This document shows, piece after piece, positions 1 through 8,021 of a stretch of DNA of 64,000 nucleotides. Position 1 is the first letter of the stretch. Each line of letters starts with the position of its first letter. The position numbers and the translations under genes were made by a program. The notes beneath the pieces are model-generated. The model searched no databases, was not told the origin of the DNA, and saw nothing but the letters and a program-made list of their open reading frames with translations. This DNA is from UBA9647 sp963739335 (GTDB lineage: Bacteria > Bacteroidota > Ignavibacteria > UBA10030): positions 1 through 64,000 of the forward strand of contig CAVUAC010000098.1 of NCBI GenBank assembly GCA_963739335.1. Reading direction: 5' to 3'.

Positions 1-386
1 TCGGATGTTTGGATTACAACTTCATGAAAGCCATCTTCATCAAAATCTACCACCTCGAAATGAAGGTTGGAGAAAAGTTGTTCGGACTTCCAATGCACGC
101 GATAAGCCTGACCCACCTGTTCAATTATAACCACTTGAGATGTGACGGGGATTTGAGGTGACGTATGGTGAACAGCAATGAAGATCTTGTCTGAATCCAC
201 GTTGCGGTAGGACATCGCACCTTCCACACGACCGCCGAGTGTCGCATACGCAATTTCTTTTGCCTCGTCGGCATCAAGCGGTGACTTCTTGGAGATTTTC
301 TTAAATCTCCAGAGTAGAAAAACCCTCCGGGCTTTCGTTAGCAGCTTCCAAGCTGGCTCCAGCAATCCTGCGATTTCCGACCACAT
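1..386 (-). CDS. Partial hypothetical protein with a VCBS/FG-GAP-like segment
   Basis: An open minus-strand frame runs off the left edge of the window, so the stop is not seen. It begins after an in-frame stop at 399-401; I chose ATG at 384-386, with GTG at 393-395 as the alternative. The N-terminus is basic with a Trp/Leu/Phe-rich stretch, followed by an acidic segment and a beta-rich part. The visible end contains the pattern DFDEDGFHEVVI, which resembles the calcium-binding D-x-D-x-D-G loop of VCBS/FG-GAP propeller repeats. The function is unknown. It is the last visible gene of the co-directional series that starts with the restriction-modification genes, separated from the preceding gene by about 160 bases. 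Confidence 0.5.
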   Translation of the reverse strand, partial: MWSEIAGLLEPAWKLLTKARRVFLLWRFKKISKKSPLDADEAKEIAYATLGGRVEGAMSYRNVDSDKIFIAVHHTSPQIPVTSQVVIIEQVGQAYRVHWKSEQLFSNLHFEVVDFDEDGFHEVVIQTS

Positions 387-543
387 AGTATTCACGCTTC
401 AGGTCGATTCTGTACTCACCAAATGCCGTGTGAACGCTCTATGCATCGAGTCCCCAGACGGTTTACCCAGTCGATTCTATGAACGCTTCTCATCGTCAAA
501 GAAGAGCTGAGGTCGGCAGCTGGCTGCACACGTTGTTGATCAC

Positions 544-834
544 TTACCTGTCTTTGATAGCTTGAACTCTTTCAGCGATCAACTCTCTTAGACCCGTCCA
601 AAGTGCGCCGCCCGGGTTGTTCATGAAGATCTCTCCAACCTTTACGGCAAATTCATCAGCGATATCATCAGTGGATTTGCCATTGAGCTCACAGGTCTGC
701 ACAACGTCGCCTTGTTTTGTTTCCCAGTGCAGCCAATATTTTCCGTTGGAATCAAGATTGAGTTTGAATACATCTCCATCAGCAATCTGCAAGCTTAAAA
801 TCCTGGAAGAGGACATTTCACTCTCGTTTTTCAT
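544..834 (-). CDS. Small hypothetical protein (96 aa)
   Basis: This is a short minus-strand frame with an ATG at 832-834. It lies only 7 bases after the stop of the upstream 162-residue gene, so co-transcription or translational coupling is likely. No strong ribosome binding site is visible, which fits coupling. The protein is acidic, has no signal peptide or membrane segment, and looks like a compact alpha+beta domain: a beta-rich first half (residues about 10-50) and a helical second half. I recognise no family. Its place at the end of a restriction/SIR2 gene set makes a role in that set possible, but nothing in the sequence shows one. Confidence 0.55.
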   Translation of the reverse strand: MKNESEMSSSRILSLQIADGDVFKLNLDSNGKYWLHWETKQGDVVQTCELNGKSTDDIADEFAVKVGEIFMNNPGGALWTGLRELIAERVQAIKDR

Positions 835-841
835 CTAGTTA

Positions 842-1330
842 TCAATTTCTTCGGTCGACTAATTCTCCCTGAAGCGCGTTCTGCATCAAGCAATTAGACA
901 AATTCTGCAGCTCCTTCTCCGACTCGCGCCGGGCGAATTGCAGGTCGTTCCCAATCACCACCCAACCGGCACGGCAACCGGCGAGGGCGGCCATCTGGGC
1001 CACAGCGTCAAAGCATGTCGAGGTTTTTGATGGTGACGGTTTCATCTTGTACCAATTGTGATTGAATACTCGCTCGCGGTCGCGGGGGAAGTCCTCAAAG
1101 CTCTTGAATCCCTCGCCTGGTTTGGCGGATCCCGTGTGCGCTACGAGAATCGTTAACGGCGGGAGGCGATTCTTCTCACAGGGCTTCGCTATCTGGCCGA
1201 GAAACGCACCGAGACTTCTCGCTGGTACTGCAATCTTGTTTTCCAGAAGTTCGTACGCGATGATTCTCCGCTCGCCAGCACAGGCGATCAAGACTTGATA
1301 AACCTGAATACCCCTCTCGTAAGAAGTCAT
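842..1330 (-). CDS. Alkyltransferase-like (ATL/MGMT winged-helix type) hypothetical protein
   Basis: The start is placed at ATG 1328-1330; a TTG at 1343-1345 would add five residues but is less likely. The protein has 162 residues. Its first ~75 residues follow the pattern of the DNA-binding winged helix of O6-alkylguanine transferase-like proteins: a Y-x-V-L core, a turn into an A-Y-E-L-L-x-x-K-I helix, V-P-A-R-S-L-G at the recognition-helix position, then LPPLTILV and a G-x-G-F turn. The PCHR active-site motif of true alkyltransferases is absent, so damage recognition or DNA binding without transfer is the most that could be expected. Residues 95-162 are unlike anything I know. It lies 41 bases after the long helical-repeat gene and 7 bases before the 96-residue gene, in one apparent operon with SIR2 and type I restriction genes. 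The family call is an inference from pattern, not from a search. Confidence 0.55.
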   Translation of the reverse strand: MTSYERGIQVYQVLIACAGERRIIAYELLENKIAVPARSLGAFLGQIAKPCEKNRLPPLTILVAHTGSAKPGEGFKSFEDFPRDRERVFNHNWYKMKPSPSKTSTCFDAVAQMAALAGCRAGWVVIGNDLQFARRESEKELQNLSNCLMQNALQGELVDRRN

Positions 1331-1386
1331 ATTGTTAATCCCCAATCATCCAAATGGCTCTGCGCAAAACTTCACGGACGCGATTT

Positions 1387-4252
1387 TCATCCAGGAGCAA
1401 CCTCCTTTGCCGCATTCGCCTGATCCCAGATGTATTTGTAATCAAATCTTCCATATTCGCCAAGCTTGTTGGCGATGTCGGATGCGATTGATTTCCCCTC
1501 GTCAACTGATTCCAACGCTCGTTCCAAAACGAGTCTCACCTCTTTGTCATCAAAATAGTAATGGTGTCTGTCCAAAGGTATTCTAAAGTACACTCTCAAG
1601 AGTCTCGCACTCTCAATTGGGAATTTCTCTGATTGCTTGGCGAGATACTTGGTAACGTCGCCAACGTGCGAAGTTGGCACCCTCCGCAACAAAGTTGCTT
1701 CAACCAGATCGTACAACGAGTTGATGTCTTCAGGGACGTAAGGCAGCCATTGGAGAAACGCAGATGACTCATCGAGACCCTTCTTTGTGGTTCGCGACGT
1801 TCGAACTGCGCTTGTTCTCCAATTCCAAAGCGCTCTCGGTCGTTGCCATTCTTTGCCATCTACTTTCAACTGGTCCTTCTCCCGCAGCTCCTGCAATCCT
1901 CGTTCAATCTGCCAAATGAATCTCCTCCGATACGGAATTGATGCTATCTCGAAAAACTGTCGAACGAGGGAGCTTTCTTCATCTATTTCATCCAAGCCAC
2001 GCCAATAGATGATTGCCACGTGTTGTGCAAGTTTGTCCCGAGAATCGCGATGCTCACGCTGTCCTCTCAGTTCCTTGAGAGCGTTGAGATACTGGGGGCG
2101 TATTTCGTTCACGATTTCTGTATAGACGTTATTAAAACTGACATAAGCATCCCATACCGCTTTCCGCATAAGGTCGTTCTTAGGTGGGAAAAACAACGGC
2201 AAATTGCTTCTTACCCACTCGTCATCGAGATACCACAAATTCGCTAAATACATTCCAAGCACGCATCGATTAGACGGTCTCTGATCAAACTGGAGAGTTT
2301 CCAGGAGCTTGGCCTTCACTTCTTCCTCTAGCCGCGGCTTCTCACCCTTTCGCTCGTGCGCATATCTAAGAGCATACTTGATCAAGCCATGTAACCCCGT
2401 TCCACTTGTCGAGTTCAAGGAAAGGAACGACCAGTCTTTGGACTCCCTCTTGGAGTCTGGGGTTGGATCGGCGTCAGAAGCTATTTGAATTAGTAAATCG
2501 CGATATACCCGCATCTGCTCGGACGTTACAGGCCTTGTGCGATCCTGCACAACTGTCTGGATGAAATCTGCAAGCTCTCTTTTCGCCTGACCATATGCAA
2601 GGCTGGGATAGGTTAAAATTTCCTCAAATCCTTTCACTATAAAAGTAGCCAACTTCATGAGGTCCGGTGACCACTCGAAATATTCTGCTTTCCAAGCTTC
2701 ATGCAGCCCTCGAACATAGTGCTGAATTAACAGCGGCATGATGACTGGGTCAGCCATCTTACCTGCAAGTTGAAGAAACCGATCGCGCTCCTTCTTTACC
2801 GCCTCTCCGAAGGTCAAGGCAAGACCCAAATAGGGTGAAATAGGGTCGTCACCCCTCTCAGGTTTGTACAAACGGGCTAGGATAGCTTCATTGTCCTCGC
2901 GCAATAATTGGTCTACAGTCACAGAGCTTCGGTAGCCATACGTCGGCATACCAGACAAGTTCGATTCAACATCTTTTGGCGTTGCGTATCTTCTCGAGAG
3001 AATGTCAATCTGCTTCTTTCGTTCCGGGAGGTAGTCTCGAAGTTTCCACAAACGTTCTAGCTTCCAAGTGTTCACATAGTCGAGTTTTTCTTGGTCGCCC
3101 GGTGTATCTTTCTTCAGCTGCAGTTGCCAAGCCACAAATCGATTGATATCAGGGCCAGCATCTATCCAATTGACTATGAATGTTTTCGCCTCTTTCTCAA
3201 GTTTTCCGAAGTTGTCCTTAAGCAGCGAGAACAGTTCATGCATTATTCGGGGGTTGTCAAGATTTGTCTTTCTCTTCGCAAACTTGTTGAGGTGGTGAAG
3301 CAATTTGTCCGGAGCAACACTCGTTGTGTGCAAGGCGATCCTCGTCAGGACGCTATATCTAGCCTTGTATAGGCGCGCCAGTAGTTGGTCAACCGAGTTA
3401 TCGACCTGCCTCGCGGTGATCTCCACAAGTACATCTTTTAGCGAGCTAATGAGGGTATTCTTGATATCCCCGCCGAGGTACTGTACCCTCCCCACCAGCG
3501 ATCGAAGGACGCCAAATCCAGGAATAATCTTCAAAGTCTTTCTTCCTGCCCTTTTTTTCAATCTCGAAGCAACGAACTAGATTGCTTTGAAGAATCCTGG
3601 CAAGCCGAAGTCCTGCCTTCTGCGTCAACGGTGGCAAAACTGCTCTAAGGAACTGTTCAAGGTCATAATCTTCCAATCTTGAGACGGCTTCAGTCTTTTC
3701 CAACGAACCAAAAGCCTTTCCACGTTGCCGGCTGACTTTTCTTGCTTGAGGTCTTGTTAGCTCTCTAACGATCGAGAGCGCTGCAGAGTACTTTTGTCCG
3801 CTGGTCAAATTCAACACGATTTTCGCGAACAACTCTCCCTCACCGAGCTTTGATCCACTCATCTTCTTCGCAATAAGAGGAACCAGTTTGGATGTCAGTC
3901 CTACAGGAAGGGAACTCACGGTCTCCAAGAGGTATCTAATAGCGTAGGCATTAACCGGTTTGCTTTTCTCCAGAACTTCCGTTACTTGATCTGGCTTCTT
4001 TGACGCTACAGTCCTTAGATAGCTAGCAACGTAATAAGCACGAAACCGATCCGACAGTGACAGATTGTAAGAGATGTATTGACGAAACACCTTGTTGTCG
4101 AGCCAATTCTCGTTCGACAGATTATAGAAGAAGAATCTGAAATACCTGATGTCTCGGGTGACACTCAAGATCATCGTGACCACTGCGGCGTCAATTGAAT
4201 CTAGCGCCTTGGCCCGTTCTAGGCTCGCGCATGAAGCGTAGAAATCTTTCAT
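1387..4252 (-). pseudogene. Long helical-repeat partner of the SIR2 protein, split by one frameshift
   Basis: Two overlapping minus-strand frames, 4252-3446 and 3561-1387, read as one protein of about 950 residues. The first frame reaches a Trp-Ile-Trp-Arg-Pro motif near 3515 and then gives nonsense to its stop, while the second becomes sensible (LGGDIKNTL) from about 3480. Removing one G from the GGGG run near 3493-3496 joins them. The start ATG at 4250-4252 lies 9 bases after the SIR2 stop. The protein is almost wholly alpha-helical, soluble, and rich in Leu and charged residues, with repeated antiparallel-helix patterns like HEAT or TPR-type solenoids, and no nucleotide-binding motif is visible. 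Its length and the tight pairing with SIR2 recall the C-terminal half of large SIR2 defence proteins such as those with DUF4020; I infer a sensor or scaffold role. The frameshift could be a sequencing error. Confidence 0.6.
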
Positions 4253-4261
4253 ACGTTCTCT

Positions 4262-5218
4262 TCAAGTTGTTGATGGGTCAGTAGTGTTAATGGCATCACC
4301 TACAACAGATGGTGCCGGAAGAGCCGTGCGAACCCCCACGATGGTCTCGAGGTAGCCAATTACATCAAGTGCTTTATCGTGGTCTTCGTCTTGGCCGTCG
4401 AGGTCAATTTCATAGTGCAACACATTTATGTTCCACTGCTGACGAGCAACCCAAGCCAGCGCTGCCGCGGCATCTTCCTTGCCTGGATAACACCCGTAGA
4501 TCGCAATTCTTGCGAGTCCATCAAGATTAGGTGTATAGGCATTTGTTTGATTAAGCAGGTAGTTAATATATTCGTCCTTCGCCCCAAATCCTGCGAAAAG
4601 GACAGCGTTGTTTGAAAATACTTGATTTAAGAACTCAGGCAAAGCCGTCGAGGCTCGGTAGCGGTGATTGTATTGACTCCTTGTCAACACTAGATCCTCT
4701 ACGCTGTCCTCGGCTGTCCCGTGAATTTGGCCCAGTGTTGCCAGATCGATCTCATCAAAATCATTCCGGTCAAGGTTTTTCAGACTCATTTCTTTCAAAT
4801 CTACCAGCCCAATGGATCTCGCAGAAGATTGAAAAGAAAAATCATAATTAGGTGTCAAGAATTTCATAGAATTCAAACCTGCCAATCGTCTACTGAACTC
4901 TGTCGACTTATATCTGCTACGCTCCTTTGGAAAAATCGCCCTGTAGATGTCCTTGATCTGAGGTAGATGGGTTTTCATCAAGACATCTATAACGTCAAGC
5001 CCCATTTCTGGCAGAAGTAAACTCATTCCTTGTGCAAATTCCTCTCGCACTGCAGGATCATTCTTGAGCGCTGCATGAAATCGCTTCATCAATCCAGGCC
5101 AATCAGGATACCCCGCCTTGATGGACGCTCCTGAACCGAAGAAAACAACGAGCCTGCGCCTGAGCGCGGCATCTTTTATATTGTCAGCCACTTCTTTTGA
5201 GAGTTCGCGTATCAACAA
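4262..5218 (-). CDS. SIR2-family NAD-hydrolase-type protein (SIR2_2), predicted anti-phage effector
   Basis: The protein has 318 residues. SIR2 hallmarks are in order: the NAD-binding FFGSGAS loop (residues 26-32, the sirtuin GAGxS motif) followed by YPDWPGL; TPNYD at 122-126, holding the usual catalytic Asn-Asp; GQIHG at 163-167 with the catalytic His166; LVLTRSQYNHRY at 177-188; and LFAGFGAKDEYI near 208-219. All expected catalytic residues are present, so the enzyme should be active. Bacterial stand-alone SIR2_2 proteins are mostly NADases that deplete NAD+ when a partner senses phage. The start is uncertain: TTG at 5216-5218 is used, and the frame stays open further upstream without an ATG. 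It begins 41 bases after hsdS and is followed at 9 bases by the helical-repeat gene, so the two form a likely effector/sensor pair. Confidence 0.88.
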   Translation of the reverse strand: MLIRELSKEVADNIKDAALRRRLVVFFGSGASIKAGYPDWPGLMKRFHAALKNDPAVREEFAQGMSLLLPEMGLDVIDVLMKTHLPQIKDIYRAIFPKERSRYKSTEFSRRLAGLNSMKFLTPNYDFSFQSSARSIGLVDLKEMSLKNLDRNDFDEIDLATLGQIHGTAEDSVEDLVLTRSQYNHRYRASTALPEFLNQVFSNNAVLFAGFGAKDEYINYLLNQTNAYTPNLDGLARIAIYGCYPGKEDAAAALAWVARQQWNINVLHYEIDLDGQDEDHDKALDVIGYLETIVGVRTALPAPSVVGDAINTTDPSTT

Positions 5219-5259
5219 AACAATTCCGTTGGTTGTGGGAATGAGAATAGGTGGAACAG

Positions 5260-6441
5260 CTACAGCTCCCCCTTAAACGCCTTATCCAAAACCGATCGCA
5301 GCAACGCATCCAACTCCTTCGACGTTTCGTCTTGAAGTCGCTTCAGTTGATCCACCCCTGCCTGCAACTCATTGAGCTCCGCTACGATTCGGCGCTGTTC
5401 GGTGATCGGGGGAAAGGGGAATTCCATCGCTTCGATATCAATTGCACTTATGTTCGGCTGCGCTCCACCATAAGCGCTTTCAAAAATCTTCTTCTGCACG
5501 CCACGTGCGAGCCAATAAACAAACTTCGATTCAAGTTCGACCGGTTTTTTCGCAATGAAGCGTCCCACTCTTTGGTTGAGAAGCCATTCCTTGCACGAAT
5601 CGGGAACAATGCCAAGCTTGCCAGTTGTCGCGCCGGTCATCGCAACCAGGACATCGCCCGGGCGAAGGACAAAGCGACGGAATTCTTCTATTCGATTCGG
5701 AGCCACGCATGGCGATCCTTCAGTATGAACCTTTTCGTTCTCCAAGTTGGCGATTCGGACAATTGGCAAGCCCGTCTCGAGGTACTCCTCGCTTTTAAAA
5801 GCATAACCACCTTGAAGCGCCACATGCTCGCCTAGCGGGCCACTGCCAATCCTTTTGGCGACGGTAGCAAACACACTTTCCGTAGAGCACGCAATGAGCG
5901 CCTCCACTTCTTTCGCCGCTTGATGCCGAAGCGTGCGCGCATCATCGATTTGCGCTGCCAGTTCCTCTATCCGCGCAACCACACGGCGCTGCTCGGACAA
6001 AGGGGGAAGCGGGATTTCAAGCGCATAGAACCGATCCTCCTGCAAACGCACACGATTCGTGGTTCCTTCGCTAGCTCGCTGACAAAGCTCGACAAAACCA
6101 GGTGTCTGGCAAAGCCAGCCAAGGAATGTTGGCAATAGGCGCATCTCATTAAGCACGAATAGTGGAAAATCGTTCGTAACGAGTGCTCCTTCTAGCGTCT
6201 TTGGTACGAGCCCCATGGCACCGTTTCGCGCATCGATCCTCGACACGACAAATTGCCCAGCCCTCGCGACAAAACGTCGTCCAGAGATTTCAGCACCCAT
6301 CACTCTTCCACGTTCTACAACTCCTTTGCCCCAAAGCCGGACTGTGATCTCACGATATTCGGCATCCGGTTCTGGGACAAGAGTTTCCCCCGAGCGTCGA
6401 AGCACCTCACCCAGCTGTGTTGTTGGCCACGATCTATTCAT
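5260..6441 (-). CDS. hsdS: Type I restriction-modification system specificity subunit HsdS
   Basis: The 393-residue protein has the two-fold layout of HsdS. Target-recognition domain 1 (about residues 1-145) ends in a conserved PLPPLSEQRRVVARIEEL segment, and domain 2 (about 190-345) ends in PFPPITEQRRIVAELNEL. Each is followed by a long helix, and the two helices form the antiparallel coiled coil that sets the spacing between the half-sites. The two domains differ in sequence, so a bipartite asymmetric recognition site is expected, though it cannot be read from sequence. The ATG overlaps the hsdM stop by 4 bases (ATGA), which shows translational coupling. It acts with HsdM as the methylase and with HsdR as the nuclease. 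Confidence 0.95.
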   Translation of the reverse strand: MNRSWPTTQLGEVLRRSGETLVPEPDAEYREITVRLWGKGVVERGRVMGAEISGRRFVARAGQFVVSRIDARNGAMGLVPKTLEGALVTNDFPLFVLNEMRLLPTFLGWLCQTPGFVELCQRASEGTTNRVRLQEDRFYALEIPLPPLSEQRRVVARIEELAAQIDDARTLRHQAAKEVEALIACSTESVFATVAKRIGSGPLGEHVALQGGYAFKSEEYLETGLPIVRIANLENEKVHTEGSPCVAPNRIEEFRRFVLRPGDVLVAMTGATTGKLGIVPDSCKEWLLNQRVGRFIAKKPVELESKFVYWLARGVQKKIFESAYGGAQPNISAIDIEAMEFPFPPITEQRRIVAELNELQAGVDQLKRLQDETSKELDALLRSVLDKAFKGEL

Positions 6442-7979
6442 GCTTCGTGTCTCACGAGCAACTTGCGAATGGAACCCATGATTTCAACTATACGCTGCTC
6501 CTTTTTCAAGATGTCGGCAGCCAGTTCCTCTGGCGGCAGATGTGCGATATCCTCCTTGGCGCTGGGATTTTTGTCGTCGAGGTTACATCCATTCGCCAGC
6601 AACTCCGCGGCGGGCACCTTCCACGCACGTTCATTTTCCTCGCGCTTCTTCCACCATTTTATACACTCCACAAACTCCTCAAACTGCATTGGAGCGGTCT
6701 TGGTGTAGTTTTTCCGTCCCTCAGGAAGCGGCTGCTCATAATACCATACTTCCTTTGTCGGCCCGCCACGGTCAAAGAAGAGCAGATTCGTTGGTATCGG
6801 GGTATATGGGGCAAAGACGCCATTGGGAAGCCGCACAATCGTGTGGAGGTTAAACTCTTTGAGCAGCTCCTCCTTGATGCGCGCACATACACCGTCGCCA
6901 AATAGCGTCCCGTTGGGAACGATCACGCCAGCCCGCCCCGGTTTTGGTTGACGCCGCAGTTTTCGCATAATGAGCTGGAGGAAGAGTAGGGCTGTCTCAG
7001 CTGTCTGCTTGTCCTGGGGAAAATTGCTCAGTATGCCTCGCTCCTCTTCACCACCGAAGGGGGGATTCGTCAGGATCACATCCACACGGTCTCTATCGCC
7101 GATCTGAGCTATCTTCACGTCGAGACTGTTCTTTGCCGAGATTTGTGGATATTCGAGACCGTGCAAGAGGAGGTTCATCTGACACAGCAGGTATGGAAGC
7201 GATTTTGGCTCTCCACCGAAAATAGTATGATTTTGTAGAGTCTGATGATGCTGCACAGTCTTACACTGCCCGCTGATGTGACTGAAGGCCTCAACGAGAA
7301 AGCCACCGGTGCCGGCTGCAGGATCGAGCACAGTTTCACCCAAGCGTGGGTCCACGACGCTGACCATGAAACGAATGACAGGCCGTGGCGTGTAGAACTC
7401 ACCTGAATCGCCCGCCGCATCACGCATTTCCTTGAGCAGCGATTCGTATAGGCGGCTGAGCATGTGGATCTCTTCTGTCGATTCGAAATGGATCGAGTTC
7501 ACCTTGTTGATAACATCGCGAAGAAGATAGCCGCTTTCCATTCGGTTTGTAACGCCGCGGAATACAGTTGATATGACATCGCGCCTGTCGCCGTTGGCAC
7601 TCTGCAACGAGCGCAGGTAGGCAAAAAGCCCCGTTCCCTTCTTACCATCTGGGAGGATTGCTTCATCATTGTTGATGAATTTCCTCAGTTGGTCACCGGT
7701 AATGCCGTCTTCCTTCGCAGCCCAATCACGCCATCGGTATGGCTTCGCGACGGCGGGGCGGAACCGCTTCCCCGCAAGCTTGGCTTGCTCTTCGCGAATA
7801 CGCTCAAGGTCATCCAGGAATTTAAGGAAGAGCACCCAGGTGAGCATCGGCAGGCGATCGAGATCGCCGTTCAACCCTTTGTCCTTCCGCATGATGTCAC
7901 GTGCGGACTTGACGAGGCTTCCAAGTTGCTGCGCCGTAGTAAGCTTGATGTCCTTCTTGTTATTTCTTGCTCTTGCCAT
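6438..7979 (-). CDS. hsdM: Type I restriction-modification system DNA methyltransferase HsdM
   Basis: This 513-residue N6-adenine methyltransferase has the usual HsdM layout: an N-terminal helical domain (residues about 15-165, HsdM_N type) and a catalytic domain with the SAM-binding motif DPAAGTGGF at 219-227 and the catalytic NPPFGG at 305-310. The segment GEFYTPRPVI at 193-202 just before motif I is also characteristic. The start ATG at 7977-7979 has a GAGGAA-type binding site about 10 bases upstream and lies 42 bases after the hsdR stop. It overlaps hsdS by 4 bases. It transfers methyl groups to adenines in both strands of the HsdS target and protects the host from HsdR. Confidence 0.96.
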   Translation of the reverse strand: MARARNNKKDIKLTTAQQLGSLVKSARDIMRKDKGLNGDLDRLPMLTWVLFLKFLDDLERIREEQAKLAGKRFRPAVAKPYRWRDWAAKEDGITGDQLRKFINNDEAILPDGKKGTGLFAYLRSLQSANGDRRDVISTVFRGVTNRMESGYLLRDVINKVNSIHFESTEEIHMLSRLYESLLKEMRDAAGDSGEFYTPRPVIRFMVSVVDPRLGETVLDPAAGTGGFLVEAFSHISGQCKTVQHHQTLQNHTIFGGEPKSLPYLLCQMNLLLHGLEYPQISAKNSLDVKIAQIGDRDRVDVILTNPPFGGEEERGILSNFPQDKQTAETALLFLQLIMRKLRRQPKPGRAGVIVPNGTLFGDGVCARIKEELLKEFNLHTIVRLPNGVFAPYTPIPTNLLFFDRGGPTKEVWYYEQPLPEGRKNYTKTAPMQFEEFVECIKWWKKREENERAWKVPAAELLANGCNLDDKNPSAKEDIAHLPPEELAADILKKEQRIVEIMGSIRKLLVRHEA

Positions 7980-8021
7980 AGACTTCAGTTCCTCTTCAAG
8001 GCACGTTCGACTTTCATTTTC

